Positions 27,041 to 35,565 are shown, numbered from the stretch's first letter. The stretch: 43,132 nucleotides of DNA from Cellvibrionaceae bacterium (GCA_021151615.1 JAGKXA010000008.1:1-43132), one strand, 5' to 3'. Notes: a model not told the origin generated them from the letters alone. Program-made: numbers and translations.

Positions 27041-27765
27041 GTGAGCTTGCCACTAATAATGATGATGAAATAGATGTTGCAGTGCTCGATGCGGAGTCAT
27101 CATCAGGTTTATGGGAGGTCTGGTGGCGCTTGCGCAATGAGTCGGCCAGAAATGCTTTGTTCATTCATTACAGCAGTTGGTTACGCAAAATTACTGGCAG
27201 CATAATGCTCCGTTACCAGTATCCCTTAGCAGAATGGGGTGATTATATTCATCTGGCGTCCCTTGGATTATTTTTTGCGATAGAAAAATACGAGCCGCAA
27301 CAAAATGCCAACTTTGAGGGCTATGCCTATCTCTGCGTCAAGGGGCAGGTCCTTAATGGACTGTGTAACTACACCAGTGAAAGCAGGAAGATTGCGGGCA
27401 ACTCATCTTCGGTCAATCGGCTTGACGACCATGAGGATGAAAATGATACGCTCGCTAATGTCGTTAATGCTGTTGTCGGCCTAGCATTAGGTTATTTCCT
27501 GGAATCCGGCGTGCATGATGAAGATATCCATGAATCGGATCCTCTGTATATTTACCAGAATCGACAGGAGTCGGCCTTTCTGCGGCGTTTGATAAAACAA
27601 CTACCTGAAAAAGAAAGTTTTATTATCGTTAGCCATTATTTGCATTATATGAGCTTCAAAGAAATCGCAGAATTAATATCCTTGAGTTCGGTAAGGGTGT
27701 CCCAGCTTCATCATCAGGCGTTAAAGCGGCTCAGGAAAATATACGAACAAGCAATAGTCGATTGA
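27037..27765 (+). CDS. Sigma-28-like (FliA-type) sigma factor, diverged
   Basis: A 242-residue protein coupled to fliP (four-base overlap). Region 2 is visible at about 38-110 (YPLAEWGDYIHLASLGLFFA, then FEGYAYLCVKGQVLNGLCN), close to FliA. Region 4 is at about 185-238 (LPEKESFIIVSHYLHYMSFK, then EIAELISLSSVRVSQLHHQA). Between them the normal sigma region 3 is replaced by an acidic stretch and a hydrophobic segment (VVNAVVGLALGYFLE). I expect it to control genes linked to this system. No FlgM-type anti-sigma is seen. Confidence 0.75.
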   Translation: MSELATNNDDEIDVAVLDAESSSGLWEVWWRLRNESARNALFIHYSSWLRKITGSIMLRYQYPLAEWGDYIHLASLGLFFAIEKYEPQQNANFEGYAYLCVKGQVLNGLCNYTSESRKIAGNSSSVNRLDDHEDENDTLANVVNAVVGLALGYFLESGVHDEDIHESDPLYIYQNRQESAFLRRLIKQLPEKESFIIVSHYLHYMSFKEIAELISLSSVRVSQLHHQALKRLRKIYEQAIVD

Positions 27766-27782
27766 CACCACTCATCCAGCAA

Positions 27783-27834
27783 GGTGCTAGCAACTGCACC
27801 CAGCTTTAACAATATGCGCTCAGCTTCAACAATA
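27783..27834 (+). promoter_or_regulatory. Tandem 14-base direct repeats before the second SelO-like gene
   Basis: CAGCTTTAACAATA (27801-27814) and CAGCTTCAACAATA (27821-27834) differ at one base and start 20 bases apart, close to two helix turns. A GGTGC-N8-GCACC inverted repeat (27783-27800) lies immediately before them. The arrangement suggests a regulator binding site, 20 bases ahead of the GTG start at 27854. Confidence 0.4.
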
Positions 27835-27853
27835 AAAGTAAGACGGGATAATT

Positions 27854-29857
27854 GTGGAAATTCAAAAGCTGCTACCAAAAACCTCCTTTGTTCCGTTTAA
27901 GGCCCGGCGGTTAGTCAATGCAAATGTGGTCTATGCAAACTTATCGCTGTTCCATGAATACGGATATTTTAAAGAGTTTGATTGTGAGGACGATAATTTT
28001 TATAGCCGGGTCCTGGAGTATTTTGCGTACATAGTACCTAACGGCAAAGACGATGATTTATTGGTTAACTGTGAGGAAAAAGAATTTTTAGCCGAGCGTT
28101 ATGGCGGTGCGGGCATCCTGGCAAATGGTGGTGGAGCGCGTTGTGGGCTTAGCGGACCTTTCAGTTTGAAAGGTATTGGGCCTGCGCCTCTGGTTGGAGA
28201 GGGGGTGAATTTTTGGTACAGCCATGGACGAATGGGATTGGAGGACGCGCTTGCAGAGTTATTTTATAGCCGCTTGGTCGATACTGCATTGCCCATGTCA
28301 AGCAGCAGGATTTTAGCCGTGATCGACACCGGCGGAATGATTTTACAGCGCGCTTATAAAAAAGGTATCAATCCGGAAGATGATGAATGCAATCTGGTCC
28401 GTGCAGGAATAATAGTTCGGGAAACAAAAATCCGTCCTGCACATTTCGGGCGTGCGTTCTATTTTAAGCCCTCGCAATACATGAAGGTGCATCATATCCA
28501 TGATTTCCAACGGGTAAAGAATGTCATTTCATTTTTGCCCGCCGCTGTTGGTGTTGTGGGTAGCGGTCTTAATGAAGGTGAACAATTTTATCGTTCGATA
28601 GAACATATCTTATCGGCTAGCGCCTTACAACTTGCTTATTCTAAAGTGCGACGGGTCATGCACGGATCATTAGGTTTTTCGAACATATTGGTTACTGGGG
28701 GCTGGATCGATTTTGGCTCGGCAACAGTCGTGCCGTCCTATGCGCATTTAATCACTGCAGAAATGCAGCCTGCGTATTGGGATGAGGTGTTGATGTTTCA
28801 AAAGACTGCTGCGGATCTTTGTTTTTATACCAGGAAATTCGAGCCACAGACACATGCCCTGCTGGGCAGCGGTATGGAAATGTACCAGCAGTTCCTTGAC
28901 TCTCATATCCAACATTTACGTGTCTTGTTTATGGAGCTTACCGGGATGCCGTTAGTATTCCTTCGGGAATTCATAAGCGTCGAATGGTATAAAAAATTAG
29001 GCTCTATTTTGCTTCATATTGCGCGTATGGAGGAGCCAAAGGCGCGCGTATCCAGGTGGGTCCTGCATGCCGAGCAACCATCACATTCCTGGCCCAATTG
29101 CAGCTTGCGTGCGGTTCTGCAGGCACTATTCCATCACTATTGGGTAGCCGGGAAAACTACTACACCGGATTTACCACTTAAACAGCAATTAATTAATGAT
29201 TTGTGGGAATCTTATTGCTCAATGTGTGCGGCAATTGAAGCGCGAATACCAGAGCAAAATATTACAAGGGAATCGTTAGTGCGCTATATAGCGTTCAATA
29301 TGATACGGCAGCTAATGGGGGTAACGCCATTTTATCGCGGCCATATGCTGAAGGCGATTGCACAGCAATTGGATAATAGTTCTTCATTCGCGGAATTGCG
29401 AAATAATATCAAGGTCCTTTCTATAAATTACGACATTTTAGGAACCCTGCACTATACATCGCCGATCAACACTCGCCTGTTGGTTGCAATCAATGGCCTC
29501 TATATGCGTTTGCTGTGGGATCTTGAGTTGAACCTATACCGCATTGAAATCCCAATTGCGGCACTTGTTCATTACGGGGTGGCTGATACAGCTGGTCTTT
29601 GTTATCTAAATGAAGCTGCGGGGTTTTCATCGGCTTTCCAAGTCGACGATAACGTTGGTGCTCTGTTTACTTGCGTTGAATTTTTCCATATTAAGGGAAA
29701 TCAAGAGTGTGAGGCAATTGCGCTATCCAATGATAAAAAATTATTACTAACTGATGTGTTCCCAGGCTTTAAAATTTTTTATTCCAATTTTTTAGTGACC
29801 ATGAGAAACGAGGCAATTCCCGCCGATTCTCCGGAAAATAATGCGGGCTTGGTATGA
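27854..29857 (+). CDS. SelO-like protein AMP-transferase/pseudokinase-fold enzyme, copy 2
   Basis: A 667-residue paralogue of the 3715-5718 product, identical in length and starting with the same MEIQK. The start is GTG with ACGGGAT upstream. SelO-type residues are in the same positions: K106 in FSLKGIGPAP, E135 in DALAELFYSR, N277 in HGSLGFSN and D286 in WIDFGS; the Gly-rich loop is NGGGARCG (91-98). The two copies are close through about residue 500 and diverge in the last 120. This copy ends with a four-base overlap with the glycosyltransferase. AMP transfer is the expected chemistry from the family; target and requirement for a HlyC-like partner are unknown. Confidence 0.75.
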   Translation: MEIQKLLPKTSFVPFKARRLVNANVVYANLSLFHEYGYFKEFDCEDDNFYSRVLEYFAYIVPNGKDDDLLVNCEEKEFLAERYGGAGILANGGGARCGLSGPFSLKGIGPAPLVGEGVNFWYSHGRMGLEDALAELFYSRLVDTALPMSSSRILAVIDTGGMILQRAYKKGINPEDDECNLVRAGIIVRETKIRPAHFGRAFYFKPSQYMKVHHIHDFQRVKNVISFLPAAVGVVGSGLNEGEQFYRSIEHILSASALQLAYSKVRRVMHGSLGFSNILVTGGWIDFGSATVVPSYAHLITAEMQPAYWDEVLMFQKTAADLCFYTRKFEPQTHALLGSGMEMYQQFLDSHIQHLRVLFMELTGMPLVFLREFISVEWYKKLGSILLHIARMEEPKARVSRWVLHAEQPSHSWPNCSLRAVLQALFHHYWVAGKTTTPDLPLKQQLINDLWESYCSMCAAIEARIPEQNITRESLVRYIAFNMIRQLMGVTPFYRGHMLKAIAQQLDNSSSFAELRNNIKVLSINYDILGTLHYTSPINTRLLVAINGLYMRLLWDLELNLYRIEIPIAALVHYGVADTAGLCYLNEAAGFSSAFQVDDNVGALFTCVEFFHIKGNQECEAIALSNDKKLLLTDVFPGFKIFYSNFLVTMRNEAIPADSPENNAGLV

Positions 29858-30720
29858 GTATGCTTTATAGAAACGGGATTACCGTCATTATACCTACTTA
29901 TAACCGACGTGACCTGCTTAATAAAACGCTGCTGTCGTTGTGCTTTCAATCATTTAATTTATACGATTACGAAGTTATTGTGGTTGACGATGGCTCCAGC
30001 GATGATACGAAAGATATTGTCCTATCATTTAAAGACCGGATTTTTATTTCCTATTTTTACCAGGAGGATAAAGGCTTCCGTGTTGCTAAAGCGCGCAATA
30101 TCGCAATTGTAAATGCGCATTTTAATGTATGCCTGTTTCTCGATTCGGGAATGATTGCCCACCCTGACCTTTTGAAAAATCACTGGGCAATGCATAAAGG
30201 AAAGTCGGAACTGGCAGCAGTTGGGTTTGCTTATGGCTATTGCGATTATGAAAATTTGGCAGCTAGCTTGCTGAAAGAATTTGCCAATAAAACCGATGTT
30301 GAAAAAATTTTTGCGATGTTTCGCGCATATAAAAATTTACGCGATAGGCGAGCTGTTGTGTTGGAAGAAAACTCCATCACCTTTGAAGAAATTTCTATTC
30401 CATGGATTATTTTCTGGACTTGTCACGTTTCATGCTCAACCAAATCCCTCATGCGGGTCGCCGGTTTTGACGAAGCATTTCAAAGCTGGGGCGGGGAGGA
30501 TATTGAGTTGGGTCTTCGCTTATATGTAGCCGGAGTTCCGTTTGCATTTGCATATGATTGTGAGGCAATTCATTGTCCTCATGGTCGGTCGACGATTTCT
30601 CTTGAGGGCTCTGATCACTACAGTCGGTATCTCTATAAGAAACATCCATCAAAAGCTACTCTTCTGTTGATGCAACCCCATATCCCTTGGATGGAAATTG
30701 TTAGAGCGGTGGAAGAGTAG
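29854..30720 (+). CDS. GT2-family glycosyltransferase
   Basis: A 288-residue GT-A fold glycosyltransferase. The N-terminal TVIIPTYNRRDLL (10-22) and VVDDGSSDDT (43-52) bind the nucleotide sugar. The position of the metal-binding DxD reads LFLDSGMI (D97-S-G99). The acceptor/catalytic block FDEAFQSWGGEDIELGLRL (205-223) matches the C-terminal region found in GT2 plus GT7C-like enzymes. No membrane helix is visible. Translationally coupled to the SelO-like gene, it probably modifies the same product. The donor and acceptor cannot be read. Confidence 0.85.
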   Translation: MSMLYRNGITVIIPTYNRRDLLNKTLLSLCFQSFNLYDYEVIVVDDGSSDDTKDIVLSFKDRIFISYFYQEDKGFRVAKARNIAIVNAHFNVCLFLDSGMIAHPDLLKNHWAMHKGKSELAAVGFAYGYCDYENLAASLLKEFANKTDVEKIFAMFRAYKNLRDRRAVVLEENSITFEEISIPWIIFWTCHVSCSTKSLMRVAGFDEAFQSWGGEDIELGLRLYVAGVPFAFAYDCEAIHCPHGRSTISLEGSDHYSRYLYKKHPSKATLLLMQPHIPWMEIVRAVEE

Positions 30721-30765
30721 GTCGATAGAAGGGGTTGGCGGCCTTTTGTGAATACAGCTCAAAAT

Positions 30766-30796
30766 AATAAAAAAGCCACTAAAAAAGTGGCTTGAT
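30766..30796 (-). terminator. Terminator of ychF
   Basis: An AAGCCACT/AGTGGCTT stem (30773-30780 and 30786-30793) has a loop of five A on the plus strand. Read on the minus strand it is followed by TTTTTTATT, a good U-tract, so it terminates ychF; it may also end the glycosyltransferase transcript. Confidence 0.75.
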
Positions 30797-30853
30797 TAAT
30801 GTTTTGGACGATTCTTGAAAACTTAAGAAATCTAGCGAAATGCTATATGTGGA

Positions 30854-31945
30854 CTAGACGTTAAACAAGAAGTGCATTACATCTCCATCGCGCACAATAT
30901 ATTCCTTGCCTTCCTTGCGTGCTTTGCCCGCGTTCTTCGCGCCTTGTTCGCCGTTGTACTGCACGAAGTCTTCGTAAGAAATCGTTTCGGCGCGAATAAA
31001 TCCTTTTTCAAAGTCGGTGTGGATTACGCCAGCTGCTTGTGGTGCGGTAGCGCCTACCGGGATGGTCCAGGCGCGTACTTCTTTTACGCCAGCGGTGAAG
31101 TAGGTTTGCAGGCCGAGTAATTGATAGCCAGCACGGATTACGCGGTTCAAACCGGGTTCTTCCATTCCCATTTCATCCAGGAATTCTTTTTTGTCATCAC
31201 CTTCAAGTTCGGCGATGTCGGCTTCGAGTTTGTTGCAAATCGGTACTACGATGGACTTTTCTTCCGCTGCAATTTTACGCACTACGTCCAGATGTGGATT
31301 ATTTTCAAAACCGTCTTCGGCCACGTTGGCGATGTACATGGTGGGTTTGAGAGTGAGCAAATTGATTTCTTTGAGCAGCGCGACTTCTTCTTTATCCAGC
31401 GGGAAAGAGCGCAGTGGTTTTGCTTCGTTTAAGTGTGGTTGGATTTTTTCCAGCAGCGCTTTCATTGCGATGGCGTGTTTGTCTCCGCCCTTGGCAGATT
31501 TGGTGTAGCGGTTGATGGCTTTGTCTACTGCTTCCAGATCTGCAAGTGCAAGTTCGGTGTTGATGACTTCGATATCCGCCGCCGGGTTTACGCCATTGGC
31601 CACGTGGATGACGTTGTCGTCCTCGAAGCAGCGCACCACGTGAGCAATGGCGTCGGTCTCGCGAATGTTGGCGAGGAATTTGTTGCCCAGACCTTCACCC
31701 TTGGAGGCGCCGGCGACAATGCCGGCAATGTCGATGAATTCCATGGTGGTGGCAATGACGCGTTCAGGCTTTACGATTTCAGCAAGTTTGTCCTGGCGAG
31801 GATCGGGTACGGTTACGATACCAGCGTTGGGTTCAATGGTGCAGAAGGGGAAGTTTTCGGCGCTGATACCGGCATTGGTCAGCGCATTGAACAGTGTTGA
31901 TTTGCCGACGTTGGGCAGGCCGACGATGCCGCAGTTAAAACCCAT
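30854..31945 (-). CDS. ychF: YchF, ribosome-associated ATPase
   Basis: A 363-residue Obg-family P-loop protein starting at ATG 31945; a longer frame upstream lacks family similarity. P-loop GLPNVGKST lies at 9-17, FPFCTIEPN follows, and a NKLE motif stands where GTPases have NKxD, consistent with the ATP preference of YchF. A coiled-coil region and C-terminal TGS domain (GVIHTDFEKGFIRAETISYE) complete it. YchF is a conserved translation-linked protein. Confidence 0.96.
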   Translation of the reverse strand: MGFNCGIVGLPNVGKSTLFNALTNAGISAENFPFCTIEPNAGIVTVPDPRQDKLAEIVKPERVIATTMEFIDIAGIVAGASKGEGLGNKFLANIRETDAIAHVVRCFEDDNVIHVANGVNPAADIEVINTELALADLEAVDKAINRYTKSAKGGDKHAIAMKALLEKIQPHLNEAKPLRSFPLDKEEVALLKEINLLTLKPTMYIANVAEDGFENNPHLDVVRKIAAEEKSIVVPICNKLEADIAELEGDDKKEFLDEMGMEEPGLNRVIRAGYQLLGLQTYFTAGVKEVRAWTIPVGATAPQAAGVIHTDFEKGFIRAETISYEDFVQYNGEQGAKNAGKARKEGKEYIVRDGDVMHFLFNV

Positions 31946-32074
31946 GGTGATGTCTCTTTGAGTGAATATGTGCCGAGGACAAAAAGTGGAGGCGGCGCGA
32001 GGCAGCCTGAAAAAGGGCAGCATTATAGCTGGTTTGCTTGCGAGCGGGGCGATCCTTGCCCCGCGATTCTATTT

Positions 32075-34123
32075 TTAGGGGGCGCAGCGTTTGATGGTGG
32101 GGGCGAGCCAGAGTCCGTGATCGCAACGGTTGTTATAGCCTGCGTCGGTCACTAGCGTAAGCTTGCTGGCGGCGCTGATGGGCACCTTGGCGAACTGGAT
32201 ATCGCCCGGGCGCATGTGGCCTGAATTAAAGGCGGGTTTGTTATCCAGCAGAATTTTGAATGTCATCCCATCCGAACAACCAGAGCTCGAGGAAAGCCCC
32301 ATGCCGATTTCGAGTATTTCATCAGCGGGATTGAGTTCCATGCTCCACTGGCTGTCGCCGTGTACTCCAAGGCCGGAATAAAAATTCTGGTCGGCAATGG
32401 GCAGGCCGCCGTAGTAGGCGCCCACCTCGTTATTAATGCTGAGGGTATCGTGATCCTGTTTGCCGGTGAATCCGCTTAAATCCAGTGGACGATAGCAAGC
32501 TTGTTCCGCCTGTGGTTTGCGCGTGATTGCAGCGTAAAAGCCGAAGGTCTGAATATCAAAACCCAATGGCGAGAACTGGTGCAGCTCGGACTTGTGGGCA
32601 ACCCAGTAGTTGCGATTGATAATGCGGTCTGCGTTGATCCCGAAGGTAACTCGACCAAAGCCTTCGACATTGGCAAATGGCGAGGTTGGGTCGGGAATAA
32701 TTGCCGTCGCCACATATTCCTTCGGGTTGGGGCGCAAAAAATAGAGGCTATTGGTGTAAACGCTGTGTTGGGTCACTGTTATCGGTGCATCAGGCGGTGC
32801 TTCCGCCACTATTGTCTCCAGCGACTCTCCAAGGCCTGGGAAAAAATTCTCGGTGATCCGCTCTTGCCACGAGTTGAAGTAGTAGAGAGTGAAAAACGCT
32901 CCCACCGCCAAGAGGCTGAACTGGGCAATTTTATTCCAGAGAGTAAATCCGCTAACTAACCAGAACCCACGGGCTGATAGCCACAGTGAGGGCAGCCAAA
33001 TGAAATTGATGCGATTGATGTTGGCTGAAGTGCAGCAGGCGGTTATCAGCGCGCAGACCAGCCACGCAAGCATAAGTTCGTCGGTCAGGTTACGCGCGCG
33101 CAATGCATAGCCAGCACCGAGCATTAAGAAGGGGGTTAAAATCCAAAGCTGAGGCCCCCAGTGAGGCGCAGCATTCCAAGGGAGGCCGTCGTCACGTGCC
33201 CCGAGCAACATCCGGAATACCTCGATGGCATTTTTTGGGATTTGGCTCCACCCGTTTTCAGCCAGAGGTAAGAACATCCCGCTGTAGCGAGCCTCGCTTG
33301 GGTATTTTGGAATGGTAATTGGGCCCCACTGTAAATGGCCTGAGCCAAAACTGTTGTTTAGGATAAACGCCATTATAGGGAGGGCCACAAAAAAGGCGGC
33401 AAGACCACTGATCATCAACCATGTAAAAGGAATTGGGCGTTGACGAGCCATAATTAGCCAGGCACAGAGTAGAAACAGTGGTGCGAAAAAATAAGCGGTA
33501 CCGTAGGCATAGACGGTGCCTGCTAGAACGGCCGAGCCTCCAACCAACCAGCGCAGGTCGGCTTTGGCCTTGGTCAGGCAGTAGACCGCAAGCAGTGCTA
33601 CGGGCGGCGCAGCGTTGGACTCCAAAGCCCAACGTGATGCCATCAGGTGCCACGGACTGGTGGCTATCACCAGTAGTGCCCAAAAAGCCAGTTGTTGATC
33701 CTGCCGACGGCCCAGGCGCCAGAAAATCCACAAACCCATTACACCCAAGCACGCGGCGGCGAGCCGAAGGTTAGCAACACTGGGTCCACCCAGTGCGATA
33801 AAAGGCATGGATAGGTAAGCATAGAGCGCATTTTGGCCGCTGCCCCAGGCAATAAAGTGCACTGGCCAGCTAAGCCCGTGGCGGTCAATACCTTCGCTCA
33901 ATAGTGCCCAAGCGTCATAGCCAGAGGAGGCTTCATCTTGATTAAGTCCCCCTGGGTACTCACCCAACCACAGTAGGCGCGCCGCAGCGGCGAGAACAAA
34001 CAGGGCGAGGGTGGCCCAGTACAGTGAGTAGCTGAAGCGGACTTTCGAATATCTGCCGATGGGCTCCAGAGGTAATAGCAGGTTTGATCCTAACTCAAAA
34101 TGTTGTGGTAGAGGATTAGTCAT
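32075..34123 (-). CDS. GT-C glycosyltransferase fused to a C-terminal NPCBM domain
   Basis: A 682-residue protein. About 11 membrane helices (30-430) follow the ArnT/PMT-like GT-C plan, with GGLNQDEASSGYDAWAL (about 58-74) giving the acidic first-loop motif. The periplasmic C-terminus (about 560-680) has the NPCBM pattern: FYSGLGVHGDSQWSMELNP, then MTFKILLDNKPAFNSG and RCDHGLWLAPTI. NPCBM domains bind glycans. The enzyme probably transfers a polyprenyl-linked sugar in the periplasm. Start chosen at ATG 34123, which overlaps the upstream acyltransferase by eight bases. Confidence 0.8.
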   Translation of the reverse strand: MTNPLPQHFELGSNLLLPLEPIGRYSKVRFSYSLYWATLALFVLAAAARLLWLGEYPGGLNQDEASSGYDAWALLSEGIDRHGLSWPVHFIAWGSGQNALYAYLSMPFIALGGPSVANLRLAAACLGVMGLWIFWRLGRRQDQQLAFWALLVIATSPWHLMASRWALESNAAPPVALLAVYCLTKAKADLRWLVGGSAVLAGTVYAYGTAYFFAPLFLLCAWLIMARQRPIPFTWLMISGLAAFFVALPIMAFILNNSFGSGHLQWGPITIPKYPSEARYSGMFLPLAENGWSQIPKNAIEVFRMLLGARDDGLPWNAAPHWGPQLWILTPFLMLGAGYALRARNLTDELMLAWLVCALITACCTSANINRINFIWLPSLWLSARGFWLVSGFTLWNKIAQFSLLAVGAFFTLYYFNSWQERITENFFPGLGESLETIVAEAPPDAPITVTQHSVYTNSLYFLRPNPKEYVATAIIPDPTSPFANVEGFGRVTFGINADRIINRNYWVAHKSELHQFSPLGFDIQTFGFYAAITRKPQAEQACYRPLDLSGFTGKQDHDTLSINNEVGAYYGGLPIADQNFYSGLGVHGDSQWSMELNPADEILEIGMGLSSSSGCSDGMTFKILLDNKPAFNSGHMRPGDIQFAKVPISAASKLTLVTDAGYNNRCDHGLWLAPTIKRCAP

Positions 34124-35390
34124 GGCGCTGCTCCACCAATTCAATTGTCTTTCGGGTTGCGGGGGATGTGCTCACTTGGGATGAGGGGTCGGCCAGGGGT
34201 GTGGCGACCAGTGGTGTTGGAGGGTAAAAGCTGCGCACCCAGCGAGCGAGTTTTGCCGTGTTTTGCATCGCAGGCCATTCGAGCCAACGCCAGCTCAGTG
34301 CAGAAATAGCGACTATCACTGGCGTGATTGCGATCATCAACAGAACATGTTGTTGCTCTGTCATGGCGCTGCTGATTTCGGGGCTGAGGACCCAGTTAAA
34401 TGTCAGATAGAGTACGAGTCCGTGAAGGAGGTAAATACCGTAGCTGATATTGCTCAGCGCGCGACAACCGCGACTTGTCAGTAAGCCAAACAGATTCGTG
34501 CCCGCAGCTATGCTGGTGAATGCCACCGTCAGGATCAGCAGGCGAGTGTAGTATTCGTTGGTGGTAAAACAGGTGTAGCCGATGATCAGACATGCCAGGG
34601 CTACCCAGTTCATGCCGCGGAGTAGTTGACGTAATTCCGCATGGCGAATCGCCAAAGCGGCAACGAATCCTCCGACGAACCCCCACAGCAGGGTGGCGTC
34701 TAAACCCCAGTAACTGAAGGTTAGCACGCAGGCCGCGCTGATCAGCAGCCAGGGCAAGGGATTGGTTTGGCTGCGGCTACCGAGCAGTAGGCTGACGGCA
34801 GGTAAGCACAGGTAAAAAAACCATTCGTAGGGAAGTGTCCAAACCACGCCTGCAGTTAGCAGATGAGTATTTGGAAAACCATTGATGTCGGCGTGGCTGG
34901 GGATAGTAAATAGTAGCCAGTGACGCAAACTGGTCCAGAACTCATGCCAATCCTGTTGCATGGTAAAACCCGACTTAACAGTAATCAGGGCAAGAATAAG
35001 TAGCAGGACTGTAAAATATAGCGGCCCCAGGCGCAGCAGTCTTGAGCAATAAAGCCTTAGCCAATCGAGCGGTTTTTGGCGCGCTTCCAATAGCTTATGG
35101 CCAAACAAAAAACCGCTAACCATGAAGAACAGGCAAATGCTGGTTTGTCCAAAGTTTTCATAAAGTACAGAATCACCACCGTGCCAACCCTGGCCTCTGG
35201 AGTAATAAAACCAGTAGACGCTATGGTGCATAAACACCGTCAACGCCAGGAGGCCCCGCAGGCCATCCATTGCGGCAAATTCATGAGTATCGTTTGCGGC
35301 TGTATCGCGCACCAAAAGTCGTGCGCAGATGAGCGCCAATAAAGTAATTAACACTGGCTGTAATAAGCCATTGATTGAGAGATATGCCAT
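34116..35390 (-). CDS. Acyltransferase family 3 (OafA/YrhL-like) membrane protein
   Basis: A 424-residue polytopic membrane protein. The family signature MDGLRGLLALTVFMHHSVYW (about 42-60) includes the essential His, with later segments LFFMVSGFLFGHKLLEARQK and SYGIYLLHGLVLY. Such proteins O-acetylate surface polysaccharides or peptidoglycan. Start chosen at ATG 35390, which has AGGA upstream; an upstream TTG would add eight residues. Coupled with the GT-C gene, it forms a surface-glycan pair inserted between pth and ychF. Confidence 0.85.
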   Translation of the reverse strand: MAYLSINGLLQPVLITLLALICARLLVRDTAANDTHEFAAMDGLRGLLALTVFMHHSVYWFYYSRGQGWHGGDSVLYENFGQTSICLFFMVSGFLFGHKLLEARQKPLDWLRLYCSRLLRLGPLYFTVLLLILALITVKSGFTMQQDWHEFWTSLRHWLLFTIPSHADINGFPNTHLLTAGVVWTLPYEWFFYLCLPAVSLLLGSRSQTNPLPWLLISAACVLTFSYWGLDATLLWGFVGGFVAALAIRHAELRQLLRGMNWVALACLIIGYTCFTTNEYYTRLLILTVAFTSIAAGTNLFGLLTSRGCRALSNISYGIYLLHGLVLYLTFNWVLSPEISSAMTEQQHVLLMIAITPVIVAISALSWRWLEWPAMQNTAKLARWVRSFYPPTPLVATPLADPSSQVSTSPATRKTIELVEQRHD

Positions 35391-35565
35391 GGTGGGCCGT
35401 CCTGAGCAAGGCAACCTGGTCTGAGGTTGATTTTATTGTTCTATAAAGAAGTTGCCTGGCGATTTGTTATTGTTGGTTTGTAGTAAAGGCTTGCAGTTGC
35501 GCATGCTAACAAATTGACAGATAGGTTTTCGACTGCTGTTTACATTATTAATGATTTTTATGGTG

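Noticed and set aside
30872..31961. Several plus-strand frames of 80-155 codons
   Set aside because: They are antisense shadows of the well-conserved ychF gene.
35415..35565. Small gene or RNA between the acyltransferase gene and pth
   Set aside because: AT-rich, no ribosome site and no stable structure; probably promoter and leader only.
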